DNA from: Saccoglossus kowalevskii
Lineage: Eukaryota; Hemichordata; Enteropneusta; Harrimaniidae
Assembly: GCF_000003605.2 (NCBI RefSeq)
Contig: NW_003119426.1
Coordinates: 1 to 15,406, forward strand
Direction of reading: 5' to 3'
DNA length: 15,406 nucleotides
The translations under genes were made by a program, and so were the position numbers. A model generated the notes under the pieces. It searched no databases, was not told the origin of the DNA, and worked only from the letters and a program-made list of their open reading frames with translations. Positions 1-8,020 of the stretch are shown here, in pieces; the stretch's first letter is position 1, and each line of letters opens with the position of its first letter.

Positions 1-136
1 CGGAGCAAGCCCCTATTCCATGGCCTGTTTTCAAAAATCAGTTTAATATCGAGTTGCTCAATGAGCAACGTATCAGATATTAAGCTGATAAGAACAGATA
101 CTACACATGATCTTAGCCAAAAGGCCGAGAAGCGAT
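1..136 (-). ncRNA. U2 spliceosomal snRNA, 5' 136 nt (3' end outside window)
   Basis: U2 snRNA base-pairs with the intron branch point and with U6 in the spliceosome. Read on the minus strand, the RNA starts at 136 with ATCGCTTCTCGGCCTTTTGG, the near-invariant U2 5' end that pairs with U6. The branch-point recognition sequence GTAGTA lies at 104-99 (U2 positions 33-38). The Sm site ATTTTTG lies at 38-32 (U2 positions 99-105, the expected place). Stem IIb is GTTGCT-CATTG-AGCAAC (71-55), the same 17-nt size as in vertebrates but with changed, still paired bases. Position 30 is T where many species have A. The window ends just after the start of stem III, so about 51 nt of the 3' end are missing only because of the window edge. 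The visible part has no break and the gene looks functional. Confidence 0.95.
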
Positions 137-420
137 AACCAGTAACGGCCATAGCACAGAGGTATATGCAGATATGCAAATAAATGGTCCAGCTCATATA
201 CGAACACGAAAATGGTAAATGTTGAAATAACAACCCGGAAATTTCGTATATTGTTTTCATGCCTAATGGCATGTTTGTTGCTATTATTTGTTACAAAGTT
301 ACTAGTCGCCTGCATACTATCTCGGCGACTTTTGTGGCAATCGAAGCTAAAGTTAAGCCAAAAATATATATTTATACGTAGCGTCAGGTGACGTAATCGA
401 TTATGCAAATTAGGACCGTC
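137..420 (-). promoter_or_regulatory. Upstream promoter and enhancer region of the U2 gene
   Basis: This is the 5' flank of the intact U2 copy, read leftwards. U2 genes use a TATA-less Pol II snRNA promoter with a proximal element near -55 and a distal enhancer near -200 to -270. A perfect octamer ATGCAAAT lies 267-274 bases upstream of the RNA start, with a CRE-like TGACGTAA at 389-396 beside it. A second octamer at 174-181 is only 38-45 bases upstream, within the place of the proximal element. I see no match to the vertebrate PSE consensus, which is expected because this element drifts fast between phyla. The assignment rests on position and the octamer. Confidence 0.6.
403..410 (+). promoter_or_regulatory. 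Octamer motif ATGCAAAT, probable distal sequence element of U2
   Basis: A perfect POU/Oct site lies 267 bases upstream of the U2 5' end at 136. The distal element of snRNA genes normally holds an octamer, in either orientation, at about this distance. The site is seen directly; its use by this gene is inferred from spacing. Confidence 0.55.
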
Positions 421-521
421 CGTCCAGCCGAAGAATAAGGGTTTTAAAAAGTTCCATTAGCGCCCACTATCGGGCATTAAAATGGAGAAAACGGGTGACG
501 CAAAGGGTTGATTTGTTTTAT

Positions 522-534
522 TCTGATATTAAAT
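522..534 (-). terminator. snRNA 3' box-like sequence of the right U2 copy
   Basis: On the minus strand, about 10 bases past the predicted mature 3' end (544), the sequence is ATTTAATATCAGA. This resembles the metazoan snRNA 3' box (GTTT, A-rich, then AGA), which directs 3' end formation by the Integrator complex. The fit in both position and sequence is fair but not exact. Confidence 0.5.
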
Positions 535-543
535 TGTATATGA

Positions 544-703
544 GGTGGACCATTCCCAGAAATACTGCAATACTGGGTCAATCCGTGGCCAGGACGGAGC
601 AAGCCCCTATTCCATGGCCTGTTTTCAAAAATCAGTTTAATATCGAGTTGCTCAATGAGCAACGTATCAGATATTAAGCTGATAAGAACAGATACTACAC
701 ATG
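544..703 (-). pseudogene. U2 snRNA pseudogene lacking the first 27 nt
   Basis: A second U2 copy on the same strand. Over the 109 bases shared with the left copy (595-703 against 1-109) the two are identical. The 3' part continues through stem III (GGCCA paired with TGGCC) and the stem IV loop (CCCAG, TATTGCAGTATTT, CTGGG) to the end near GGTCCACC at 544. A complete RNA would span about 544-730, or 187 nt, the normal U2 size. The 5' 27 nt, which pair with U6, and about 80 bases of promoter are missing. At 701-703 the sequence jumps to a match with the left copy's upstream flank at 219. Branch-point and Sm sequences remain, but without its 5' end and proximal promoter it should be inactive. It is also the only full view of the U2 3' half here. 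Confidence 0.9.
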
Positions 704-724
704 TTGAGATAACAACTCGGAAAT
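701..724. repeat. Remnant of U2 upstream flank beyond the deletion junction
   Basis: These 24 bases match 219-242 in the flank of the intact U2 gene with 2 mismatches. They show that the right U2 copy once had the same promoter and lost 112 bases relative to the left copy. After about 724 the two flanks no longer align, which marks the edge of the duplicated unit. Confidence 0.75.
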
Positions 725-914
725 ATAATAGAATTCTGGATCAAAAAACACATGTTCGCCAGTTCTAACTACAAAATTGATGAAAACAAAACTTGTCATT
801 ATCCCAGATCCACAGGTCACCAGTACTTGTCAAAGAACAAAGCTTCACACACAAGTTAACAGATGATGTAATTGAAGTACACCCTCACACATCGCGTTTC
901 AGATAAAATGCTGC
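725..914. other. Intergenic sequence, no feature recognised
   Basis: AT-rich sequence between the edge of the U2 repeat and a run of 16 A (915-930). No coding signal or RNA is visible. An ATAAAA-like hexamer precedes the A run, so the end of an old retroposed transcript on the plus strand is possible but unsupported. Confidence 0.4.
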
Positions 915-930
915 AAAAAAAAAAAAAAAA

Positions 931-1135
931 CATTGGCTATCAACAACCACGTGATTTCAGGGCTACGAACTCTGATACGCCAGTTGGTGGTTCGAGGCCT
1001 GAAGGGAGAGCGCAGTTGTCGTTGTTCGTCGGTGGTGGTGCTGTTGAATACACCTGACGACGCGTTACGAGGCTAATAAATAACTAACGGCTTTCTCTAC
1101 GGAATACGTGGCAAATCCGTGAGAAAAAATGACAC
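931..1135. other. CpG-rich segment with a perfect Pol III B-box and a bulged hairpin
   Basis: This segment is much richer in CpG than its AT-rich surroundings and starts right after A16 (915-930). At 989-999 it has GGTTCGAGGCC, an exact fit to the B-box GGTTCGANNCC. At 1093-1102 and 1117-1125 it has a 9-bp stem (TTCTC/ACGG with CCGT/GAGAA) with one bulged T and a 14-nt loop. No convincing A-box or tRNA fold surrounds the B-box. It could be a decayed tRNA-derived SINE, a Pol III RNA gene or a fragment of a lost gene. The open frame across it is not a known protein to me. Confidence 0.3.
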
Positions 1136-2185
1136 AGTATCCATTTTGTTTACATATTTATAACGAATGTTACTTAAATCAATTATTATTCTATTAATAT
1201 ATACTTCCATATACTTGTGGAAACCATTGTGTGCATACAGGAGAATAGCTGGTACAAGTTACAGGAAATAAAAAAAGCATTTTACGTTTTTACAAGAAAT
1301 AAAATGAACGTTCCATTTACAGTAAAATATAGATTTTTACGCTTTACGGATAAAACAAATTCCTAATTACATTTTTACAATATATTTGATAATTTGTGTT
1401 TAAGAATCAAAATTGGAAATTGTGTACGAATTGCCATATTTAATCTGAAAAATGCTTTATACGCTTAAGATCTGCGGGCGAATACAATACCTGATTACAT
1501 TTTACATCTTGCCCTAATCTACGTTTTTTTTATTAATTTAAATTACATTATTACGAAAATAAAAACAATAGATTGCAGCTTACAAAAATACCCCTTGCCG
1601 CCCCTCCATACATGTAATACACCTACATTTACCATTTTGTTATGCCTATGTGATATTAATTACATACCGTTTCCTCAGATGTTGTGTTAGTGTAATAAAG
1701 TTATTAACATTTTTCCACAATTATTAAAACATAGTGGACCCTTTGTTGTATAATTTTATTTCCTTTGTCATAGTTTGTTTCAATATGAATATGTATTGTC
1801 ATAATTAATTTTTAATACAAACAAGTTTGAGGATTGAAACGGCAGTGGGAAAGCAGTCTGCCGAATGTCCTTGATTGATGTAAATATCTTACAAAAATAG
1901 TATTTTAGTATAAAAACAAATGTCTCATCTCAGAAAAAAAGTGCTTCATTTAGAGGAGAATAGATTCGTAAAAAATAGTTATAGTAATTGGAATGCATGT
2001 AAAGCATACGGCTAATCAGAGTTGACATAGCATATGACAATGGACAGATGTTGAATTGCCAAAGAATGCAAATAGTTGGTGACCAGTTCATAAGAGCGCT
2101 TATATCAATTATCTTACATCTTGTTTTCTGTTAAGATTTTATTGGTAGTTTTGCAAATGTGTATCAGACTGTGCAAACACTCTCT
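1136..2185. other. AT-rich intergenic sequence, no feature recognised
   Basis: No reading frame of note, splice-bounded exon, RNA motif or repeat is visible over about 1 kb. Short poly(T) and poly(A) runs only. Confidence 0.5.
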
Positions 2186-2225
2186 CCATGAGTTGGGATT
2201 TAAACCCAGTATAGTATTCTCATGG
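2186..2225 (-). other. tRNA acceptor/T-arm-like minihelix
   Basis: On the minus strand, a 7-bp stem CCATGAG/CTCATGG (2225-2219 with 2192-2186) encloses a TGGG-TTTAAAT-CCCA hairpin (2208-2194). The 7-nt loop and its placement directly before the 3' strand of the outer stem match a tRNA T arm joined to an acceptor stem. The D and anticodon arms are absent, with only 9-10 nt in their place. GGTTTAAATCC differs from the B-box at two bases. This is either a decayed tRNA-SINE remnant or a chance inverted repeat. Confidence 0.25.
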
Positions 2226-2613
2226 GATTTGGGAGATTATCATTACCTATAATATTATTACAAGATTAACGCCTATGATTTGACATGTGTATGGACAGAT
2301 TTTCACAGATTTTCACATTGGGAAAAAAACATCCTTTTGAAATTGTCATTCCATGAAAACTATGGTCTAGTCACAATGAACCTTCTTATATTCAGATGTT
2401 AGAGATATAATAGTAAGCAAAACAAAAATTGCAGATTTATAACATACTATGAGATTGGGATGTCAAAATGCAAGGCATGGATAAACATGTAGTGACTTGC
2501 CAAGTAAAAAACGAGAATTACAAGAAAAAACACTAAAATCCAATCAACCAACAAGAATACAGATAATTTTAATCTGAGTGTATAAATTCTCATCCTTCTT
2601 CGACAATTTTACA
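2226..2613. other. Intergenic sequence, short tandem duplication only
   Basis: AT-rich and non-coding by eye. Near 2299-2320 the 10-mer GATTTTCACA occurs twice in tandem. Nothing else is recognised. Confidence 0.4.
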
Positions 2614-2704
2614 TTCACTGGGAGACCCGGTGTTTCAACTTAGTCACTAAATGGGTAGCCAAGAGTCTGGCCGTTGGTTTCTATTCTAACCAACGCCCAG
2701 TGAA
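2614..2704. other. 91-base four-way cloverleaf-like inverted-repeat structure
   Basis: A perfect 9-bp outer stem TTCACTGGG (2614-2622) / CCCAGTGAA (2696-2704) encloses three arms that abut without gaps on the 3' side. These are ACCC (2625-2628) / GGGT (2653-2656) with an inner GTG/CAC; GCCA (2658-2661) / TGGC (2668-2671); and a perfect 8-bp CGTTGGTT (2672-2679) / AACCAACG (2688-2695) with an 8-nt loop. The layout recalls a tRNA cloverleaf but has no tRNA boxes. It may be a structured RNA or a cruciform-forming mobile-element remnant. The fold is seen in the sequence; any function is inference. Confidence 0.4.
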
Positions 2705-3214
2705 AAGCGCCTGAAAATTCAAATTGGATTATTCAAATTAGCAGAATGTGGTCGTGGCAGCAGTCGCAGTCACTCAATAAAAGATAAGACATGGCGATCC
2801 ATCAAATTTTGACCTGTGCCTGGCTATTGTTGTTGAACCTGGGCCTGTCGTTGGTTATTATTTTTAACCGCACTCACTCACTCATTACTATTCATAAGTC
2901 TGATGAGTGTATGTAAATTATATTTACGTTCACACTCCTCCCTACTTCCTTTTCTGTCTATTTTGAAATTGAAACCAGGGTCACATGGGAATGCTTTGTT
3001 GTCAGTTGTTGTTTTTGTCACAGTCAGTTGTCCAATTAGCTTCATACCACCTCCATTTACATACTCGCACAGATTTCTGTGATGGATCCAGCTCGTTTCA
3101 CTGGGCGGTGACTACGGGCAGCTATGCAAAGTAACACAACCGAGTATCTGGGCTACTGAATGGGTTGATTCACTCAAGTTCACTGTTTTTTCAACAATCT
3201 ACTTTGTACATACA
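2705..3214. other. Intergenic sequence with inverted and repeated pieces of the cloverleaf region
   Basis: At 3096-3107 TTTCACTGGGCG is the exact reverse complement of 2694-2705. At 2849-2869 CGTTGGTT followed by a T-rich loop and AACC repeats the design of the hairpin at 2672-2695. These suggest a decayed inverted-repeat element covering roughly 2614-3107, but no target-site duplication is visible. A short (CACT)n run lies near 2871-2884. Confidence 0.3.
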
Positions 3215-3267
3215 CCACACACACACACACACCCACACACACACACACATACATACATGCATACATA
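3215..3267. repeat. (CA)n / (CATA)n microsatellite
   Basis: Nearly pure CA dinucleotides with one CCC interruption, followed by ACATACATGCATACATAC. A simple sequence repeat. Confidence 0.95.
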
Positions 3268-5727
3268 CTCAGAAGACACAAAGACAATCAAATGATTTCC
3301 TGATTATATATAATCTTTAATCTGTTATACAGTAAGTATAATCTCTGCATATAGGCTTATTACAACATCTCAGCAATCGGCTAGAATTAGGCTCACTTAC
3401 AGTGCTGTTGACACAAAAAAAGAAAAACATGGCAATTGCAAAATGTAATGAACTTTCCAACACTGCAATATTTTTTAATACACCAGAAAATTAAAACAGA
3501 AATATAACTTACACAATTTTTTAATGAAAATATACAACCTGTTGAGTACTATAGTATATATGGGAAAATCATTACAATATCAGGTCACTGTTAATTGCTC
3601 ACTCTTAGAAACCTGTCAAACTTCAGCTTACCTACCAGCAGTTATCTTTATTGTCTGCTACTGAAGCAAAGCTCATCCACTCTGTCTCAAGTTTTTTTTT
3701 TAAACTTATATACATTTTTTCTTTGGCAAATTAAATTTTGCAAACAAGACACAACACAGCAAACTGCAATGGAGCAGAGACCCAAATGGAGAAGCAGCCT
3801 AAAGTAGACTTCAATATTAAACACAAGTATAATTAGTGTATAGCATACTCTTCACACATATCACTCAGTGATAGCAGTCATTAAGTATATATATTTTTTT
3901 TATATCATGATTTTTAGACAAGTGTCTGATAAATTATAATATGCAGTAAATATTATGGTAATTTTGATTATCTCTTATAGATCACTCTAAAAATATTAAC
4001 AAACTCCTGAGTAAAAGATACACAATGAATATCATCTGTAAACTATAAATACTATACATGTTTGAGAAAGTGCCACTTGCAAATTGCCAATTTTAGAAGT
4101 GATTCTGTCTACGCCATTATTTTATATGTCATTCTTGACCATAACACAAAGTCCATTCTTTTAATTAGATGTGATATTGCGGTCCTGTTGTTATGGCATT
4201 TCAATATATGATAATGGTGTGATCCAGAAACTTATCACACTCGTCTGGCAAACTGCATATGACTAAAAGATGTTACTCCCTTACTAAGCATGTAAAAGTA
4301 TAGACTGGAGAAAACTATGATTGCACCCGTTCACCCCCACACTATGCAGAGTGGAATTGCTCCCGCAGGATTTATGGGGTCGACTGGAAAATAAACAAAA
4401 TGTACACAAATCACATAAGGCATTAAATTAGCTGACAGCAAAACAAAAACAAAAAGTTGTTTAAAAAAAAGAAAACTTTTCACTTAATAAGAAAGAATAG
4501 CATTTTAGCAAAAGATAAAAACACTATTAAATAAAAAACATCAAGGCAACACATTGTACAACACAAACAGCTGAAGATTTTCAAAACATGTTGAATAGCT
4601 TTCAGGCAGACGGGGAGGGAGATCTACTTAATATTCATAAGGAACTCCCCAGCAGCCATCATTAGCAAACATGTCATGGAATGATCTCAGCATGCACTCT
4701 GTATGGGCGTTACAGCCAAGAGGGGCAATATTATAACATACACAGCATGCCTGTACAGTTTAAGAGAACATAGCATACACTTGCCTCAATTTATGCTAGG
4801 ACTATTTCATCACCATCACTTACGTGTGGCGTTCTGATAGTCCATAAAAGAAAGGCAGATGTCACTCGCTTATAAGGATGAAATTCAACACACAGCCACA
4901 GAAAACACACATGGGGCTTGGCCCTGTGATGTCACTGTGTTGGCATACAAGTCAGACATTTAAAGACCATGGTCGTCATGCAGTATTGATTCAAATTTCA
5001 TGAAATAATATGTATTTTACAAATGTTGTATACATCATATAGATCTGACAATGAAAACTGCATAGTGCTGACCATGAAGCAATTACTGCAATGAACAACA
5101 GTGGTGCTTTAAGCTCTATATAAATGTACAGGATGCTTGACAACATACACATAACCTAACAGGTAGAAAAAAAAAGCAGGATATATCAAGTAGAAATACA
5201 GCAAATACTCAACTGAGAAAGTGATACAAATACAGCTGTTTTAAAAATCTACTGTCATTTGATTGCTTAAGAAGCAAATCCAACACAGACATGTTATTTT
5301 TTTTAAATAAAAATAAAACAGTACATTCCTACATGAAATTATGCGCAAACTGTTTTTTTTTTGTTTTTTTTGTAAAGACACTACCAAGATTTGAAGTGAC
5401 AAAATTCTCTGTCAAAACATGTCTTTTTATAATCTATAAAAAACTGCTAATATAATACTTTAGTATGTTAAATATATATTAGTGTCAAAGGAAACTAAAA
5501 GAACAAATCTACTGACAAAGATTGCTATTAGGTCAATCAGAATTAATTGTATTCAATACATGAAAGTCGGCAATCCTCATTTAAAAAAAAGATTATAGCT
5601 CTTGCCTAATAGAGGGTGCTCATCAGACAACGAGAACTACATGCAACTCAAGGTATTTATTAAACTTAATGATCACCTGCAATCAAGAACAATTGCACCC
5701 TAAAGTTCTCATGTCACCTGTCCACCC
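3268..5727. other. Long AT-rich intergenic region, no gene recognised
   Basis: About 2.5 kb without a believable coding exon. Several homopolymer T runs occur (near 3691, 3892 and 5351). The part around 4590-4990 is less AT-rich but shows no open frame or splice-bounded exon I can support. It might include distal 3' UTR of the furry gene, whose poly(A) site is not fixed, but nothing in the sequence proves that. Confidence 0.4.
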
Positions 5728-5749
5728 TATATATATATATATATATATA
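5728..5749. repeat. (TA)11 microsatellite
   Basis: Eleven uninterrupted TA dinucleotides. Confidence 0.95.
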
Positions 5750-6093
5750 ATGGTTTATTCCAAACTTGTACACTAATAGTATAAGCAAGAATATTCTATT
5801 TAGAAAGTATAGGGATGAAAGGTTCATCCCAGTCATAAAACTTTAGGATACTCCACACTAATTTTAAATTTAAATAAATTTTAATTATACTATATTTAAA
5901 TTCTTACTTAATTTCTCTATCACCATGCACACAACTTGCCTCAAAAAATTACCTTGCTCATGTAAGGAACACAAAACAAGGCCTGGGTTCTTTAAGCTGA
6001 TTTTTTTTAGTGATCTTATTATTAACATCTTGCATATATCGATTGAAAGGCGTGTAATAACTATTTGAAATGCCCAAATATGGATGTTTGTTT
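5750..6093. other. AT-rich intergenic sequence, nothing recognised
   Basis: No coding, RNA or repeat signal apart from low-complexity A/T runs. Confidence 0.45.
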
Positions 6094-6783
6094 CTACAAG
6101 CTAGCTTTTGCTCGTCTAATCATCTGCATTCGGACGCAGACTCGCACATTCTTCAGTAATACATCAAATTCTTCAGTTGTATTACAATTATGCTTATTAC
6201 ACATCGATGATTCATGTGCAATTAACATATCTGAAGGACAGTAGCCGCAGTTATTTTTTATTTCCCCAAGAGTCAATGTTGATCAGTATACGGTGAAACA
6301 CAAAGTTTAGTAGCTTATGAGTACCACATCTGCCCCTGCAGTGTTCTCTGAAATTTCATGCCAAAAATGTATTGCACCGATATCAACACAGTAACTGTGA
6401 TGACACTTAAGGCAGTTTGAACTGAAATCAAATTCATGCATTATGCAATGCATTATGGGAGATAACCTCTCATTGTATAGAAAACTACCAGTAGTATAAC
6501 CCTGGTAACTCACCAAATTATACGTTATTTTTTTTAAATACTTTACCAATATTAGATTCCATATCAATAATAATATTATAATTCTGCTTTTATTCGGTGT
6601 CACTGAGCAAAATTTCAAGATTTGAATAACTAATCTCACCAAAAAAGACAGTGTCAAAATTACCAATTTCCATAATATTTGAGACTCTTTATCTAAAAAA
6701 AATCGACTGGTGACCAAAATTGTTTTGATCATTTTCAGTATTCTGAGGGTATGAACTCGTAATAATGAAAATATCACATACAT
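6094..6783 (-). other. Two adjacent unassigned minus-strand reading frames with cysteine pairs
   Basis: A 158-codon frame (6783-6307) is followed on the same strand by a 60-codon frame (6276-6094). The first is AT-driven and hydrophobic over its first two thirds, then changes to a Cys/His-rich tail with CLKCHHSYC. The second contains CGYC and CNKHNC and ends in a basic RVCVRMQMIRRAK-like stretch with higher CpG content. A stop and about 30 bases separate them. Neither is a protein I recognise. They may be a degraded transposon ORF, 3' UTR or chance. The first is longer than expected by chance in such AT-rich DNA, but codon use is not convincing. Confidence 0.2.
6444..6460 (-). promoter_or_regulatory. 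ZNF143/Staf-like motif
   Basis: On the minus strand the sequence reads TCCCATAATGCATTGCA, close to the Staf/ZNF143 site (TTCCCANNATGCANNGCG) found in snRNA and tRNA-Sec enhancers and in many promoters. No promoter or RNA gene is visible beside it, so it may be coincidental. A 10-bp direct repeat ATGCATTATG (6436-6445, 6448-6457) overlaps it. Confidence 0.25.
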
Positions 6784-7353
6784 GACATATAATCTGCAAT
6801 TCAGCTCAAACCTTTCTTAAGGAGAAAATCTCTATAAAAAACCTGAGATGGGAATAAAATATAACTGGACACAACGATAATTTAACGTATGTATGTCTGT
6901 CGCCATACATTGATACATGGTTTGATTTAAGCTTGTCAGGTAATATTGTTAACAACTGTGGAAAGTTGAAGTATATTTAAATGCAAAATTGACATAGCTA
7001 CTGTAGCGTTACTTGGAAGAGAAAATAGAATTATCTCAAACACTACTTTAATGTAGTAATATCTTTGGTAGAAAAAGTTAAATGTATGTCTTTGGTGTGA
7101 ATATTCTTTGGCAGATTATACAGGATGGATTACTCAAATATCAGAAAAAAGGTGTGTTGGAATGGTCCATATAACATAATAAATAAGACTAAGTCTTTTT
7201 TTAACTGATATAAAGTATAGGGCTCCACAATCTCATTAAAAAACAGATGTTCTCAGGTGTGCATACACACTACTTGGGCTTTAAAGTTAAAAGGACGTCC
7301 ATTTTCAAACGAAGATGGCAAATTATTAGGCATCAATGCCTCTGTGAAGCTAA
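6784..7353. other. Intergenic sequence, nothing recognised
   Basis: AT-rich, with no supported exon, RNA or repeat. It lies downstream of the furry stop codon and could be outside the transcript. Confidence 0.4.
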
Positions 7354-7530
7354 GCCCTGCACCTCTAAACTACATCTGACCAAGTCTGACAGGATTATCA
7401 ATCAATCAAAACTCATGTTAGATGCCACTTTCCAGAATGCAAGCCACACTGTAATTACAAATCTGCTGATTGGTTGAGAACTGTTGAATGTGATTATAGT
7501 TGGTCAATAGTAGTTTGAGGCATGTACCTT
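7354..7530. mobile_element. Foldback MITE-like element, TACATCTGACCA family
   Basis: Imperfect inverted repeats flank about 120 bases. AAACTACATCTGACCA (7367-7382) pairs with TGGTCAATAGTAGTTT (7501-7516) at 13 of 16 positions, and the match continues outward loosely. The 12-mer TACATCTGACCA also occurs in two elements of the large furry intron (12311-12322 and 13621-13632). No coding capacity and no clear target-site duplication. Class unknown; non-autonomous DNA transposon is the best guess. Confidence 0.5.
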
Positions 7531-7786
7531 GATAGTTGTATAGATTAAAGGCAACTTTGGCTTCTACCTACCGGGGTATATCAGCTTTTAATCAGATTGA
7601 GAATCTTGGTGATTGCCCCTAAAACAAATATATTGTGATTTTCCTATGGTGTGACATTTTCAGATCAGCGCAATCAAGAATAATTTAATATGTGGACATG
7701 AATTTGGAGATTGTTGGTCATTGCTGTGTGAAATGTTTTAAACAGTGACAATGTTGATGGGATAAGATCAAAATGCTTTCTTCTTT

Positions 7787-7792
7787 TTTATT
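7787..7792 (-). terminator. Candidate poly(A) signal AATAAA (distal)
   Basis: AATAAA on the minus strand, 77 bases past the furry stop codon, in an A-rich stretch. It could define a short 3' UTR. A longer 3' UTR cannot be excluded. Confidence 0.35.
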
Positions 7793-7823
7793 TTTAATCA
7801 TTCAATGCGGCAAAGATCAATCA

Positions 7824-7829
7824 TTTATT
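7824..7829 (-). terminator. Candidate poly(A) signal AATAAA (proximal)
   Basis: AATAAA on the minus strand only 40 bases past the stop codon. This is very close for a main poly(A) signal, so it is less likely than the next one or an unseen distal site. Confidence 0.25.
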
Positions 7830-7868
7830 CTATTGCTTCGAAGATTCCATTCTAAGCTGGGTAGGTAT

Positions 7869-8020
7869 TTATGCGCTGTTACTTGTACTTTCAGATTCTT
7901 TACTTTCTGGTGCCATATTCTCAAGCATTTTAAGAGAGGCTCTGAGTTGAATGTTGACATCCATCAATCGACTGCACACATCTGTCAAATCATGTTCAGG
8001 TCTTGTGATTACTAGTACAC
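7869..8020 (-). CDS. FRY: furry terminal exon with stop codon
   Basis: 152 bases from acceptor cattcctag at 8021 to the stop TAA (7871-7869). It completes a glycine codon shared with the previous exon and adds 49 residues: VLVITRPEHDL, then SRLMDVNIQLRASLKMLENM, a probable amphipathic helix, then a polar tail ESKESESTSNSA. The helix is the part that resembles other Furry C-termini; the tail does not. Confidence 0.88.

Noticed and set aside
73-408. 111-codon minus-strand frame
   Set aside because: It runs through the U2 promoter into the U2 RNA itself, has no protein-family resemblance and is best explained as chance.
477-677. Overlapping 60-61 codon frames on both strands (477-662 and 495-677)
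   Set aside because: They lie on top of the U2 pseudogene and its 3' flank; structured RNA sequence stays open by chance.
960-1030. A tRNA gene around the perfect B-box
   Set aside because: The T-arm stem does not pair, no A-box lies at the right distance and no acceptor stem forms.
872-1057. 61-codon plus-strand frame ending in a Gly-rich tail
   Set aside because: It crosses the A16 run and the CpG-rich block, and no family is recognised.
1090-1130. Resemblance to the 3' part of U6 snRNA (GGCAAAT, CCGTGA)
   Set aside because: Only a few short words match and the conserved ACAGAGA and AGC regions of U6 are absent.
3215-3267. Possible CRISPR-like repeat array
   Set aside because: It is a CA/CATA microsatellite in eukaryotic DNA, with no spacers.
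3595-3807. 70-codon plus-strand frame
   Set aside because: Low-complexity Leu/Phe/Ser translation of T-rich DNA, with no conserved motif or splice context.
7773-8015. 80-codon plus-strand frame
   Set aside because: It is the opposite-strand shadow of the furry terminal exon.
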